This document shows positions 9,435 to 17,913 of a stretch of DNA of 64,000 nucleotides, piece by piece. Made by a program: the position numbers and the translations under genes. Under the pieces are notes generated by a model that was not told the origin of the DNA, made no database searches, and saw only the letters and a list, made by a program, of their open reading frames with translations. Positions within the stretch are counted from its first letter, which is position 1. Every line of letters begins with the position of its first letter. The stretch is from an uncultured Selenomonas sp. (lineage in GTDB: Bacteria; Bacillota; Negativicutes; Selenomonadales; Selenomonadaceae): NCBI GenBank assembly GCA_905372355.1, contig CAJPOT010000009.1:22431-86430 (forward strand), read 5' to 3'.

Positions 9435-9881
9435 ATGAAAATTTCCGCCAAAGGGCGCTACGGACTGGCTGCCATGGCGTTCCTCGCGCGAATCGGCCAG
9501 GCGAACAGCCCGACGACGATCCTCACGATCTCTGAGAACCTCGGCATATCCAAGATCTACCTGGAGCAGGTATTCTCCCTTCTGAAGCACGCGCGGCTCG
9601 TGACCTCAAGCAAAGGTTCGCAGGGCGGCTACCATCTCGCTCGCGCGGCGCAGGAGATCACGGCGTGGGACGTACTCGCCGCCATCGAACTGCCGCTGAC
9701 GGAGAAGGCAGGGCCTGCGACAGGAGATGCACAGGAGGATCTTGAACAGGCGTTGACGAACTGCGTCTACGATCCTCTGGACGCCGCCATACGACAATCG
9801 CTTCAAGGCGTGAACCTCTGCGCTATCCTCGAAGAAGCCGACCGACAAAAGTCTCAGGAAAACATCATGTATTTTATCTAA
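9435..9881 (+). CDS. Rrf2-family transcriptional regulator, CymR-like
   Basis: A 148-residue winged-helix DNA-binding protein of the Rrf2 family. It starts MKISAKGRYGLAAMAFLA and has the typical recognition region ISKIYLEQVFSLLKHARLVTSSKGSQGGYHLA. IscR-type regulators carry three clustered cysteines for an iron-sulfur cluster. Here the cysteines are only in LTNCVYD and NLCAILEE, so the protein resembles CymR, the cysteine-metabolism repressor that works with CysK in Bacillus. Its position across from cysK supports that role. A weak AGAGGT site precedes the ATG. Regulation of cysK is inferred, not shown. Confidence 0.88.
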   Translation: MKISAKGRYGLAAMAFLARIGQANSPTTILTISENLGISKIYLEQVFSLLKHARLVTSSKGSQGGYHLARAAQEITAWDVLAAIELPLTEKAGPATGDAQEDLEQALTNCVYDPLDAAIRQSLQGVNLCAILEEADRQKSQENIMYFI

Positions 9882-9988
9882 GCGCAAAAATTTCTTTTTC
9901 CACTCAAGTATATTCGGTGTTCCTCTATTACTCGCCTTCCTTTATCTTCCATTGTTTTTAGGACTTTTCAGCGGGAAACAGAAAAACC

Positions 9989-10016
9989 TTGCAATTTTTG
10001 TCCGATGGTGTATAAT
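9989..10016 (+). promoter_or_regulatory. Promoter for a 76-residue hypothetical gene
   Basis: TTGCAA (9989-9994) and TATAAT (10011-10016) with 16-base spacing. About 100 bases of leader precede the coding start at 10122. Confidence 0.6.
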
Positions 10017-10121
10017 GGGCGTGAGATTCGGAAGAACGGTGTTTCGTTCTTTCCATCTTGTTTCGAGGAAGTCCTTCAAATGGATTTCCGGTACGGTTGC
10101 AACACCGCTGGAGGGATTTTT

Positions 10122-10352
10122 ATGACGATTGACAATGTCACCGTCATCATCGAGAGCGGCGCTCTTTCTGCTAAGGAAGCGGAGCGCTACATCCGTAAAA
10201 TCCAAAGGCACTCGAAAGGTCGCACGCTCAAGCGTGTTTCATTCAGGTTGGCTGACGGACATTTGGATTTGCGCTATGCATTCGAGGGTATCCCCTTCGA
10301 GCGCATCCGCCGCATCTCGCATGAGACGCCAAAAGAGCGCAAGGCTGTCTGA
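10122..10352 (+). CDS. Small hypothetical protein, 76 residues
   Basis: Not recognised. The chosen ATG is preceded by GGAGGGATTTTT; a longer in-frame start at 10005 falls in the promoter and is rejected. The protein is soluble and rich in arginine and lysine (AERYIRKIQRHSKGRTLKRVSFRLADG), with alternating strands and helices and no signal peptide, cysteine or membrane segment. It stands alone between its own promoter and a strong bidirectional terminator. A nucleic-acid or anionic ligand is possible from the charge, but nothing more can be said. Confidence 0.7.
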   Translation: MTIDNVTVIIESGALSAKEAERYIRKIQRHSKGRTLKRVSFRLADGHLDLRYAFEGIPFERIRRISHETPKERKAV

Positions 10353-10378
10353 CCACCGCCGAATCGCACGAAAAAAAA

Positions 10379-10406
10379 GCCGCTGTCGAGGAAACCCGAC
10401 AGCGGC
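10379..10406. terminator. Bidirectional terminator
   Basis: GCCGCTGTCG and CGACAGCGGC form a 10-bp stem with an 8-base loop. T's follow on the plus strand, and eight A's precede it (T's for the minus strand). It separates the convergent 76-residue gene and the molbindin gene. Confidence 0.9.
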
Positions 10407-10444
10407 TTTTTCATTATGTGCAGTTCCTGAACGCCAAGGGGCGC

Positions 10445-10657
10445 TCAGTCGTCCACGCCGACCATGACGGAAGTCGCCTTGATGACGGCGTAGGCTTCCT
10501 TGCCGATCGCAAGACCGAGCCGCTCGACAGAGCCCATGCTGATGGTCGCCGTGACGACGTTGCCGCCCGCGATCTCAATACCAACGATGGCATTGACCGC
10601 ACCTTTCTCGATGGATACAACCTTACCCTTGAACTGATTTCTTGCACTGAGCTTCAT
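10445..10657 (-). CDS. Molbindin, TOBE-domain molybdopterin/molybdate-binding protein
   Basis: A 70-residue single Mop/TOBE domain that stores or buffers molybdate in the cytoplasm. The start MKLSARNQFKGKVVSIEKGAVNA and the middle EIAGGNVVTATIS are typical of the Clostridium Mop proteins, which assemble as hexamers. The ribosome site is GGAGAAG. No molybdate transporter lies in the window. The SemiSWEET gene just upstream on the same strand ends 52 bases before it, and any functional link is unclear. Confidence 0.92.
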   Translation of the reverse strand: MKLSARNQFKGKVVSIEKGAVNAIVGIEIAGGNVVTATISMGSVERLGLAIGKEAYAVIKATSVMVGVDD

Positions 10658-10709
10658 TTCTTCACTTCTCCTTCACAAATAGACAAAACCCTTCCCTCTG
10701 CACTGAACC

Positions 10710-11045
10710 TTAAAAGAGCGCAGTCAATGCAGTAGTCAAACCGAAGACGATTCCCGGGGAGTTGGCGATGACGATCGGCCAATCGCGCTGCTGCTTGAAG
10801 AAGCCGTACGCCACCCAGATCGTGCAGTTGATGAACGCGACGAACGGCTGAATCCAATCGCCCGGATGTCCGGACAGATTGCCGATGATCTGCGGGATAT
10901 AGGAGACATACATGCACACGGACAGAATGGATCCGATCGTTCCGACGACCTTCATCTTATCCTGCACGGCGCTCTTCCCGAGATTGGCAGCCTTCTTCTC
11001 CACATGCTCTGACTCGGACTCCATTTTTTTCAGCGGTGTTTCCAT
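10710..11045 (-). CDS. SemiSWEET-family sugar transporter (PQ-loop protein)
   Basis: A small membrane carrier with three helices that would dimerise to move sugars down a gradient. Of 111 residues, the first 33 form a charged cytoplasmic extension (EHVEKKAANLGK) that most SemiSWEETs lack. Three helices follow: VGTIGSILSVCMYVSYIPQI with the PQ motif, PFVAFINCTIWVAYGFF, and WPIVIANSPGIVFGLTTALTAL. The Asn in the third helix sits where the substrate-site Asn lies in this family. It is probably cotranscribed with the molbindin gene 52 bases downstream. Substrate is unknown. Confidence 0.88.
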   Translation of the reverse strand: METPLKKMESESEHVEKKAANLGKSAVQDKMKVVGTIGSILSVCMYVSYIPQIIGNLSGHPGDWIQPFVAFINCTIWVAYGFFKQQRDWPIVIANSPGIVFGLTTALTALF

Positions 11046-11149
11046 TAGGTAAACTTCCTTCCTAAAATATTACAAGTATCGCTTCGCTGCTCATACTAAA
11101 AGAGTGCCCGCCAAAAGTCAAGAGACAATCTCAAAATCTTTCCGTTGGT

Positions 11150-11205
11150 ATTTTAGCGTGAAAATCCAAGAGCTCAAGCCGAAGGCGCAGACCGATTGGC
11201 GAACT
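11150..11205. repeat. Remnant of dispersed repeat
   Basis: TTTTAGCGTGAAAATCC followed by CTCAAGCCGAAGGCGCAGA and CCGATTGG. A similar remnant lies at 47552-47600. It is the core of the palindromic family without the GACGTTGACC end. Confidence 0.6.
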
Positions 11206-11209
11206 TTCC

Positions 11210-11746
11210 TTAACCGAAAATGACCTGATGCACGCCAATCTCCTCGATCAGACCCGCCTCATCCACCGTGAAACTCACGCTTCTCGCCTCATCGAACCAA
11301 TATACATGCTTCGAACCGCTTACCTCGCCCTTGCCGTACATCGCCTCAACCTCCTCGAAGGCGTCTCCGACGCGAAAGCCCGACGGAGTACGGAACTCCG
11401 CACTCCTGCATTCGATGAAAACGATGGGCGCCTCACCCGGCGGGCGCTTGTCACTCTTCTGCATCTCGCCGCAGAACGTGATTTCAGGGTACTTGTAATA
11501 TACGAGCCGTAAGGATTCGATTGCTTTTTCCTCCTCGTCGAAGCCGCTGCCCAAAAAATCCTCGGCATATTGAAGCGGCATTCCGACGCCAAACTCGATC
11601 ACGCCCGCCCCGTCCCCGCCTACGGCGTCACAGAGCAGCCCCCATTCGGAATCGGGCATCGTATGCGCGCTCGCCGTACCACTAACAAAGACGAGAGCAA
11701 CGAGCAGCAGCGCACCACAGAAAACAGTCTGGAACAGATGTTTCAT
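11210..11746 (-). CDS. Secreted hypothetical protein, paralogue of the next gene
   Basis: Not recognised by family. The 178-residue product has a signal peptide (MKHLFQTVFCGALLLVALVF, cleavage after ASA) followed by HTMPDSE, a motif shared with the neighbouring gene. Shared later blocks are FRTPSGFRVGDAFEEVEAMYGKGEV and RSVSFTVDEAGLI, the latter resembling strand-turn repeats in small exported proteins. The ATG is eight bases after AGGAGG; a TTG six bases earlier is too close to that site. It has two cysteines in the mature part. The two genes are 87 bases apart on the same strand and arose by tandem duplication. Location is periplasm or outside the cell. Confidence 0.82.
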   Translation of the reverse strand: MKHLFQTVFCGALLLVALVFVSGTASAHTMPDSEWGLLCDAVGGDGAGVIEFGVGMPLQYAEDFLGSGFDEEEKAIESLRLVYYKYPEITFCGEMQKSDKRPPGEAPIVFIECRSAEFRTPSGFRVGDAFEEVEAMYGKGEVSGSKHVYWFDEARSVSFTVDEAGLIEEIGVHQVIFG

Positions 11747-11833
11747 TTTCAAAACCTCCTTGCTGATGCCATCGCCAGAAACGGTGTCAAAAGCAACTCC
11801 TGCCGCTCTGCTTCACGGCTGAACATATGAAGT

Positions 11834-12373
11834 TCATACATCGCCCGCTATAATAGTGATTTTCGTGATGCGATCCGCATCATCGACGGTGAAGCTCACG
11901 CTCCGATAGGATGGAAGCGTATAGATGCGCTCGCCCGGGGCATATTTCGACACTTCGCCCTCGCCGTACATCGCCGCGACGTCCGCATAGTTGCCGCCGA
12001 CGCGAAAGCCTGACGGCGTATGGAAGTACGGGCTTTGGCACTCGATGCTTCTGACCGGGATCTCACCTGTCGGCCGCGAATCGTTCCTGCCGACGGTCGC
12101 ACCGAATGCGATGTTGCCATACGTATAGCGCACGATGCGAAACTCATAACATTTATCCTGCAATTCAAAATCGCTGCCCAAGACAGCCTCGACCTCGTCG
12201 AGCGACATGCCGCATTGGAATTCGACCGTGATATCCATGCTCCCTTGCGCACGCGGATAGAGAAGCACAGCCTCGGAATCAGGCATCGTATGCGCACTCG
12301 CGACGCTGCCCGCAAGGACGCTGCCTGCGAGCACCAAAGCACAGGCGAAAAAGAACCGGAACACATTTTTCAT
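11834..12373 (-). CDS. Secreted hypothetical protein with HTMPDSE motif
   Basis: Paralogue of the preceding gene, 179 residues from the chosen ATG. The signal peptide is MKNVFRFFFACALVLAGSVL with ASA before HTMPDSE. The blocks FHTPSGFRVGGNYADVAAMYGEGEV and YRSVSFTVDDADRI match the sister protein. The start was chosen by comparison with the paralogue; an ATG nine bases upstream lies only two bases from the AAGGAGG site and a third, in frame, further up has none. Function is unknown. The conserved C-terminal half, predicting where a curve of values changes, looks like a domain that monitors or binds a ligand outside the membrane, but this is speculative. Confidence 0.8.
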   Translation of the reverse strand: MKNVFRFFFACALVLAGSVLAGSVASAHTMPDSEAVLLYPRAQGSMDITVEFQCGMSLDEVEAVLGSDFELQDKCYEFRIVRYTYGNIAFGATVGRNDSRPTGEIPVRSIECQSPYFHTPSGFRVGGNYADVAAMYGEGEVSKYAPGERIYTLPSYRSVSFTVDDADRITKITIIAGDV

Positions 12374-12540
12374 TTTCCTCATCTCCTCCTTGTTTCCCAA
12401 AAAGTTTCAAGCAGGACTTTCTTCGCTCGCTTCATATTATATATTATACTATAGGAACGTCTCTTTGTGACCCGTATAAAATGACCTATCAGAGAAATTT
12501 CTTCAAAGAAAACAAACGCCCATTCCTAAAGAATCCATTC

Positions 12541-12569
12541 TTGACTAACTCTGTAACATCGCATATAAT
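12541..12569 (+). promoter_or_regulatory. Promoter of the branched-chain amino acid transport operon
   Basis: TTGACT (12541-12546) and TATAAT (12564-12569) with a 17-base spacer, 54 bases before the livK start. Confidence 0.8.
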
Positions 12570-12623
12570 AGGGAAAGTTATCGTGCTGTGCACGTTTTCT
12601 AAGCATTTCGGAGGGGGATTTTC

Positions 12624-13796
12624 ATGATTTTCAGCAAGAAGAGCCTGCGGCTCGCCTGCGCCGTTCTCGGAGCGACGCTCTTGAGCAGCGTCTTTGCAGG
12701 CTGCGGCTCGAAGGAGTCGGGCGATACGATCAAGGTCGGCGCGAACTTCGAGCTTACGGGCAACGTCGCGAACTACGGCAACGCCACGATCGAGGGCCTG
12801 CAGCTCGCAATCGACGAGGCGAATGAGGCCGGCGGCATCAATGGCAAGAAGATCGAGCTTGTTTCCGTCGACGACAAGTCGGAAGCGGCGGAGTCGATCA
12901 ATGCGGCGACGAAGCTCATCTCTGACGACGACGTCAAGGTCATCGTCGGCCCTGCGACGACGGGTCTCGTGCTCGCCGAGACGCAGACGGCGACGGACGC
13001 GAAGGTGCCGATCATCGCACCTTGCGCGACGAGTCCCGAGGCGACGGTGGAGAACGGCAAGGTCAAGCCCTACGTCTTCCGCAGCTGCTTCATCGACCCG
13101 CAGCAGGGCGAAGTGATGGCAACCTTCGCCGCGAAGGAGCTCAAGGCGAAGACGGCAGTCATCTACGTCGACAACAGCTCGGACTACTCGAAGAACCTCG
13201 CGAAGGTGTTCAAGGAGAAGTTCGAAGCGGCAGGCGGCAAGGTCGTCATGGAAGAAGCCTTCCTGCAGAAGGATCAGGACTTCAAGGCGACGCTCACGAA
13301 GCTCAAGACGGCGAACGCTGACGTCATGTTCGTGCCCGCTTACTACGAGGAAGTCGGCAAGATTGTCAAGCAGGCGCGTGAGATGGGCATCAATTCTGCG
13401 ATCCTCGGCACGGATGGCTGGGACGACACGAAGGTCGTCGACATCGCCGGCGCGGACGCGCTGAACAACACCTTCTTCAGCACGCATTACTCGGAGAAGG
13501 ACGCCGAGGTGCAGGGCTTCATCGAAGCGTACAAGAAGAAGTACAACCGTGCACCGAACGTCTTCGCGGCTCTCGGCTACGATGCTGGCAAGATGCTCGT
13601 CGATGCTCTGAAGCGTGCGGGCAGCGGCGATACGGAAAAGATTCGCGAGGCGCTTGAGGCGACGAAGGATCTCAAGGTCGGTACGGGAACCATCTCTATG
13701 GACAAGAACCACAACCCGATCAAGACGGCGGTCATCCTTGAGATGAAGAACGGCGAAAAGGAACTCAAGGCGAAGATTGCGCCGGAGGGGAACTGA
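12624..13796 (+). CDS. livK: Branched-chain amino acid ABC transporter, substrate-binding lipoprotein
   Basis: Periplasmic-facing binding lipoprotein for leucine, isoleucine and valine. It has 390 residues, with a lipoprotein signal ending LLSSVFAGC (lipid-modified Cys near residue 29), then the type I periplasmic binding fold: IKVGANFELTGNVANYGNATIEG, IVGPATTGLVLAETQ and FVPAYYEEVGKIVKQAREMG. The ribosome site is GGAGGGGGA. It leads the operon livK-livH-livM-livG-livF and is separated from livH by a terminator hairpin, a common way to make more binding protein than membrane parts. Confidence 0.95.
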   Translation: MIFSKKSLRLACAVLGATLLSSVFAGCGSKESGDTIKVGANFELTGNVANYGNATIEGLQLAIDEANEAGGINGKKIELVSVDDKSEAAESINAATKLISDDDVKVIVGPATTGLVLAETQTATDAKVPIIAPCATSPEATVENGKVKPYVFRSCFIDPQQGEVMATFAAKELKAKTAVIYVDNSSDYSKNLAKVFKEKFEAAGGKVVMEEAFLQKDQDFKATLTKLKTANADVMFVPAYYEEVGKIVKQAREMGINSAILGTDGWDDTKVVDIAGADALNNTFFSTHYSEKDAEVQGFIEAYKKKYNRAPNVFAALGYDAGKMLVDALKRAGSGDTEKIREALEATKDLKVGTGTISMDKNHNPIKTAVILEMKNGEKELKAKIAPEGN

Positions 13797-13816
13797 TTCC
13801 GCTTCCAGGCAAGGGA

Positions 13817-13841
13817 AAAGACCGCAGAAATGCGGTCTTTT
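13817..13841 (+). terminator. Partial terminator between livK and livH
   Basis: AAAAGACCGCA and TGCGGTCTTTT form an 11-bp stem with a 3-base loop. The four genes after it have no promoter of their own in sight, so read-through is expected. Confidence 0.85.
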
Positions 13842-13885
13842 CTATACTTGGAGAAAATTTCGTTTCACAAAAGAAAGGAGAAATC

Positions 13886-14773
13886 ATGGAGCTTTCGGAG
13901 CAAATCGCCCAGCAGCTCATCAACGGCGTGTCTCTCGGCAGCATCTACGCCTTGATCGCGCTCGGCTATACCATGGTCTATGGTATCATCAAGCTCATCA
14001 ACTTCGCGCACGGCGACATCTACATGGTCGGCGCATATCTCGGCTTCTTCGCCGTGACGAACCTCGGGCTTCCCATCGTGCCCGCGCTCATCCTCGCGAT
14101 GATCATCACGGGACTCTTGGGCATCGTCATCGAGAAGCTCGCGTACAAGCCGCTGCGCCATGCACCGCGCATCTCAGCGCTGATCTCGGCGATCGGCGTC
14201 TCGCTCTTCTTGGAGTACGCGATGATGTACTTCGTCTCGCCGACGCCGCGCACCTTCCCGCCGCTCTTTCAGGACGTGGCCTTCAGCGTCGGCTCTCTCG
14301 TCATCAACGGACAGCAGATGCTCATCTTGGGCATCACATGCTTCCTCATGGTCGTCCTGACCTACATCGTGCAGTACACGAAGATCGGCAAAGCGATGCG
14401 CGCCGCGTCCTATGATACCGAAACGGCGCAGCTTATGGGCATCAATGCCGACCGCGTGATCTCCTTCACGTTCTGGATCGGCTCGTCGCTTGCGGCTGTC
14501 GCGGGCGTGCTCGTCGGCGTCTACTACAACTCGATCGACCCCTTGATGGGCATCATGCCCGGCATCAAGGCGTTCGTCGCAGCCGTGCTCGGCGGCATCG
14601 GCATCCTGCCGGGCGCCGTCGCAGGCGGGCTCATCCTCGGCATCGTCGAGGCGTTCGTCTCGGGCTTCGTTTCCTCGACGTTCCGCGATGCGGCGGCTTT
14701 CGCCATCCTGATCCTCGTCCTCCTCTTCAAACCTGCGGGGCTTTTCGGCAAAAACACCCGCGAGAAAGTGTAG
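13886..14773 (+). CDS. livH: Branched-chain amino acid ABC transporter permease LivH
   Basis: Inner-membrane permease, 295 residues with about eight helices. The start region LINGVSLGSIYALIALGYTMVYGIIKLINFAHGDIYMVGAY is diagnostic of LivH, and the coupling helix lies in the AASYDTETAQLMGINADRVI segment. AAAGGAGAAATC precedes the ATG. It pairs with LivM, whose gene begins eight bases after its stop. Confidence 0.96.
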   Translation: MELSEQIAQQLINGVSLGSIYALIALGYTMVYGIIKLINFAHGDIYMVGAYLGFFAVTNLGLPIVPALILAMIITGLLGIVIEKLAYKPLRHAPRISALISAIGVSLFLEYAMMYFVSPTPRTFPPLFQDVAFSVGSLVINGQQMLILGITCFLMVVLTYIVQYTKIGKAMRAASYDTETAQLMGINADRVISFTFWIGSSLAAVAGVLVGVYYNSIDPLMGIMPGIKAFVAAVLGGIGILPGAVAGGLILGIVEAFVSGFVSSTFRDAAAFAILILVLLFKPAGLFGKNTREKV

Positions 14774-14780
14774 GTGCGGC

Positions 14781-15734
14781 ATGAATTTACGCAAGCAGGA
14801 TCTCATCTTCTTCCTCTTCGGGCTCATCCTCTTTGCCGTTCTGCAGGGACTGATCACGGGGCGCGTCATCGGCTCCTTCTGGCAGCTGAACCTCCTGTTC
14901 CTCGGCATCAACATCATCCTGACGGCGAGCCTCAACCTCATCAACGGCTATACGGGACAGTTCTCGCTCGGCCATGCAGGATTCATGGCGGTCGGCGCCT
15001 ATGTTGCCGCCATCCTGACGACGAACTTTCATGTGCCGTTTCCCCTCGCGCTCCTCGCAGGCGCAATCGCTGCAGCTTTCCTCGGCGTGCTCATCGGTCT
15101 GCCGACGCTGCGCCTTCGCGGCGACTACCTCGCCATTGCCACCTTGGGCCTCGGTGAAATCATCCGCGTCGTGCTCATCAACATCGACTACGTCGGCGGT
15201 GCGGCGGGCTTCAAGGGCATCGCGCGCGACACCAACTTCGCCTGGGTCTTCTTCGCCGTGTTCGTCACCTTGTTCTTCATCAAGAACTTCGTGAACTCCA
15301 CGCACGGCCGCGCCTGCATCGCGATCCGAGAGGACGAGATCGCCGCCGAGGCCATGGGCATTCCGACGACGCGCTACAAGGTCATGGCGTTTGCCATCGG
15401 CGCAGGATTCGCAGGGCTCGGCGGCGGGCTCTTCGCGCACACGCTGACATATCTGAATCCGACGTCGTTCACGTTCATGCAGTCCTTTTTCTTCCTCATC
15501 ATGGTCGTCTTGGGCGGCATGGGCTCTCTGACCGGCTCTGTCGTCGGCGCATTCTTCGTCACGATCCTGCAGGCGGCGCTCGCAGACTGGCCGGAATTTC
15601 GTATGATCATCTTCGCCGTCGCCTTGATCCTCTTCATGCTCTACCGCCCCAAGGGAATCTTCGGCTATGTGGAACTCACGGCATTCGGCCCGTTGAAGCG
15701 CATCTTCGGCAAAGGAGGTCAGACGAATGGCTGA
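14781..15734 (+). CDS. livM: Branched-chain amino acid ABC transporter permease LivM
   Basis: Second inner-membrane permease of the Liv transporter, 317 residues. Family marks include LNLINGYTGQFSLGHAGFMAVGAY, the EAMGIPTTRYKVMAFAIGAGFAGLGGGLFA coupling region and GGMGSLTGSVVGAFF. The last eight bases overlap the livG start, consistent with translational coupling. Ten or so hydrophobic segments can be counted. Confidence 0.96.
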   Translation: MNLRKQDLIFFLFGLILFAVLQGLITGRVIGSFWQLNLLFLGINIILTASLNLINGYTGQFSLGHAGFMAVGAYVAAILTTNFHVPFPLALLAGAIAAAFLGVLIGLPTLRLRGDYLAIATLGLGEIIRVVLINIDYVGGAAGFKGIARDTNFAWVFFAVFVTLFFIKNFVNSTHGRACIAIREDEIAAEAMGIPTTRYKVMAFAIGAGFAGLGGGLFAHTLTYLNPTSFTFMQSFFFLIMVVLGGMGSLTGSVVGAFFVTILQAALADWPEFRMIIFAVALILFMLYRPKGIFGYVELTAFGPLKRIFGKGGQTNG

Positions 15735-16494
15735 ATTACTGAAAGCGGACGGTCTCGCGCAAGTCTTCGGCGGTCTGCGCGCCGTGTCAAACTTCAACAT
15801 GGTCATCGAAAAGGGTGAACTCATCGGTCTCATCGGGCCGAACGGCGCGGGCAAGACGACGGCGTTCAACATGATCACGGGCGTCTACCGTCCGACCGAG
15901 GGCGAGCTTACCTTCAACGGCAAGAGCATCGTCGGCAAGAAGCCCAGCGAGATCACGGCACGCGGCATCGCACGCACCTTCCAGAACATCCGCCTTTTCT
16001 CCGAGTTAAGCGTCCTTGAAAACGTCAAGATTGCCTACCACACGCGCACGAAGTACACGGTCGCCGAAGCCGTGCTTCGCCTTGGCAGGTATTTCAAAGA
16101 AGAGCGCGAAATAGAAGAGAAGGCGATGAAGCTTCTCGCCATCTTCCACCTCGAAAAGCAGGCGCACGAACTCGCGAAGAACCTGCCCTACGGCGCACAG
16201 CGGCGCCTTGAGATCGCGCGGGCTCTCGCCGCGAAGCCCAAGCTCCTCCTCTTGGATGAGCCGGCGGCCGGCATGAATCCGCAGGAGACGCAGGAACTCA
16301 TGGAAATGATCCGTTGGATCAAGAAGGAATTCGGCTTGACGATCCTCCTCATCGAGCACGACATGAGCCTCGTCATGGGAATCTGCGAGCGCATCTACGT
16401 CCTCGAATACGGCGAAATCATCGCCGAGGGCACACCGAAAGAAATCAAGGAAAATCCCGAAGTCATTCGTGCCTATCTCGGCGGGGAGGCGTAA
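15727..16494 (+). CDS. livG: Branched-chain amino acid ABC transporter ATPase LivG
   Basis: Cytoplasmic ATP-binding subunit, 255 residues. Walker A is GPNGAGKTTAFN near residue 37, the signature is the altered LPYGAQRRLEIARAL typical of LivG, and Walker B is LLLLDEPAAGMNP with the H-loop in IEHDMSLVM. It starts inside the end of livM after AAAGGAGG. It forms a heterodimer with LivF, whose gene begins two bases after its stop. Confidence 0.96.
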   Translation: MAELLKADGLAQVFGGLRAVSNFNMVIEKGELIGLIGPNGAGKTTAFNMITGVYRPTEGELTFNGKSIVGKKPSEITARGIARTFQNIRLFSELSVLENVKIAYHTRTKYTVAEAVLRLGRYFKEEREIEEKAMKLLAIFHLEKQAHELAKNLPYGAQRRLEIARALAAKPKLLLLDEPAAGMNPQETQELMEMIRWIKKEFGLTILLIEHDMSLVMGICERIYVLEYGEIIAEGTPKEIKENPEVIRAYLGGEA

Positions 16495-16496
16495 AG

Positions 16497-17213
16497 ATGG
16501 CAGAAATCATGCTGAAAATCGACAACATCCACGTCTACTACGACGCGATCCACGCGCTGAAGGGCGTGAGCCTCGAAGTCCATAAGGGCGAGATCGTCAC
16601 GCTCATCGGCGCGAACGGCGCGGGAAAGTCCACGACGCTGCGCACGGTGTCGGGACTGCTCGCGCCCAAGAGCGGCGGCATCTCCTTCCTCGGGGAAAAC
16701 ATCGCGGGCATGCCCGCGCACGAGATCGTCAAGCACGGCATCTCACAGGTGCCTGAAGGGCGGCGCATCTTCGCTGAGATGAGCGTGCAGGAAAACTTGG
16801 AGATGGGCGCTTTCACGCGCAAGGACAAGGCGGGGGTAGAAAAAGACTTCGAGATCGTCTACAACCGCTTCCCTCGCCTCAAGGAACGCCGCAAGCAGCA
16901 GGCGGGCACGCTCTCGGGCGGCGAGCAGCAAATGCTCGCGATGGGACGCGCCCTCATGAGCCGCCCGAAGCTCCTCCTCTTGGACGAGCCGTCGATGGGC
17001 CTTGCGCCGCTCCTCATCAAGGAGATCTTCTCCATCATCGAGGACATCAACCGCGAGGGCACGACCGTCCTCCTCGTCGAGCAGAACGCCAACATGGCGC
17101 TTTCCATCGCGCACCGCGCCTACGTCATGGAAACGGGCAGGATCACGCTCCAAGGCGCGGCAAAGGAACTCGCAGCGAGCGAAGATGTGCGAAAAGCCTA
17201 TTTGGGCGGCTGA
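16497..17213 (+). CDS. livF: Branched-chain amino acid ABC transporter ATPase LivF
   Basis: Second ATP-binding subunit, 238 residues from ATG at 16497, preceded by GGGGAGGCGTAAAG. An upstream extension of the frame overlaps livG and is rejected. Walker A is GANGAGKSTTLR, the signature LSGGEQQMLAMGRAL and Walker B LLLLDEPSMGLAP; the H-loop histidine of LivG is replaced by VEQNANMAL, as usual in LivF. It is followed 49 bases later by a CBS-ACT gene with no terminator between. Confidence 0.96.
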   Translation: MAEIMLKIDNIHVYYDAIHALKGVSLEVHKGEIVTLIGANGAGKSTTLRTVSGLLAPKSGGISFLGENIAGMPAHEIVKHGISQVPEGRRIFAEMSVQENLEMGAFTRKDKAGVEKDFEIVYNRFPRLKERRKQQAGTLSGGEQQMLAMGRALMSRPKLLLLDEPSMGLAPLLIKEIFSIIEDINREGTTVLLVEQNANMALSIAHRAYVMETGRITLQGAAKELAASEDVRKAYLGG

Positions 17214-17262
17214 AACAGAGGAAAATCCGTTATCCGCGCTTCCTAAAGAAAGGATGCTGACA

Positions 17263-17913
17263 ATGTTTGTAGCAAACCGCATGGCAAAAAACCCCTTCAC
17301 CGTCACGCCGGACACGAAGGTCTCGGCCGCGAAGGATTTGATGAAGAAGCACCGCTTCCGCCGCCTGCCCGTCGTCGATGAAGACGGCAAGCTCGTCGGC
17401 TTCTTGAGCGACCGCGACATCATGCGCGTCTCGCCGTCGCCCGCGACGACGCTCTCGCGCTACGAGATCACCTCGCTCTTGGCGAAAATGTGCATCGGCG
17501 AAATCATGCAGAAGGAGGTCGTCTCCGTCAAGGATGACGCGACCATCGAGGAAGCCGCGCTCATCATGTACAACCACAAGATCGGCGGCCTGCCCGTCGT
17601 GTCGAGCGTCGGCGCCGTCGTCGGCGTCATCACGGAAACCGACATCTTCAAGACCTTCGTCGACGTCATGGGGCTGACGCACGGCAAGACGCGCTTCACC
17701 ATCGCCGACGTCGGCGACAAAGTCGGCGTCGTGCGCGACCTCGGCGGCATCATCGCCGACTGCGGCTGCAACATCGACAGCCTCGTCACCTGCCAGCAGG
17801 ACGACGGCAGCTACGAAATCGTCGTGCGCTTCGACACGACGGACAGCGAAGCCGTGAAAAAGAAGCTCGAAGAAAACGGCTTCCACGTCTCCCACGTCGT
17901 GAAAATCGGCTGA
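17263..17913 (+). CDS. CBS-pair and ACT domain protein (AcuB-like)
   Basis: A 216-residue cytoplasmic protein with two CBS motifs (residues about 1-60, MAKNPFTVTPDTKVSAAKDLM, and 75-135, IMQKEVVSVKDDATIEEAAL) and a C-terminal ACT domain (about 145-216, VRDLGGIIADCGCNIDSLVTC). CBS pairs bind adenine nucleotides and ACT domains often bind amino acids. The start ATG at 17263 was taken because AAAGAAAGG lies about nine bases upstream; the ATG nine bases earlier sits on that site. It directly follows the Liv genes and may sense branched-chain amino acids or energy state for that system, which is inference. The stop codon abuts a dispersed repeat. Confidence 0.9.
   Translation: MFVANRMAKNPFTVTPDTKVSAAKDLMKKHRFRRLPVVDEDGKLVGFLSDRDIMRVSPSPATTLSRYEITSLLAKMCIGEIMQKEVVSVKDDATIEEAALIMYNHKIGGLPVVSSVGAVVGVITETDIFKTFVDVMGLTHGKTRFTIADVGDKVGVVRDLGGIIADCGCNIDSLVTCQQDDGSYEIVVRFDTTDSEAVKKKLEENGFHVSHVVKIG

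Noticed and set aside
9435..9881. Iron-sulfur regulator IscR
   Set aside because: The three clustered cysteines of IscR are missing, and cysK rather than isc/suf genes lies nearby.
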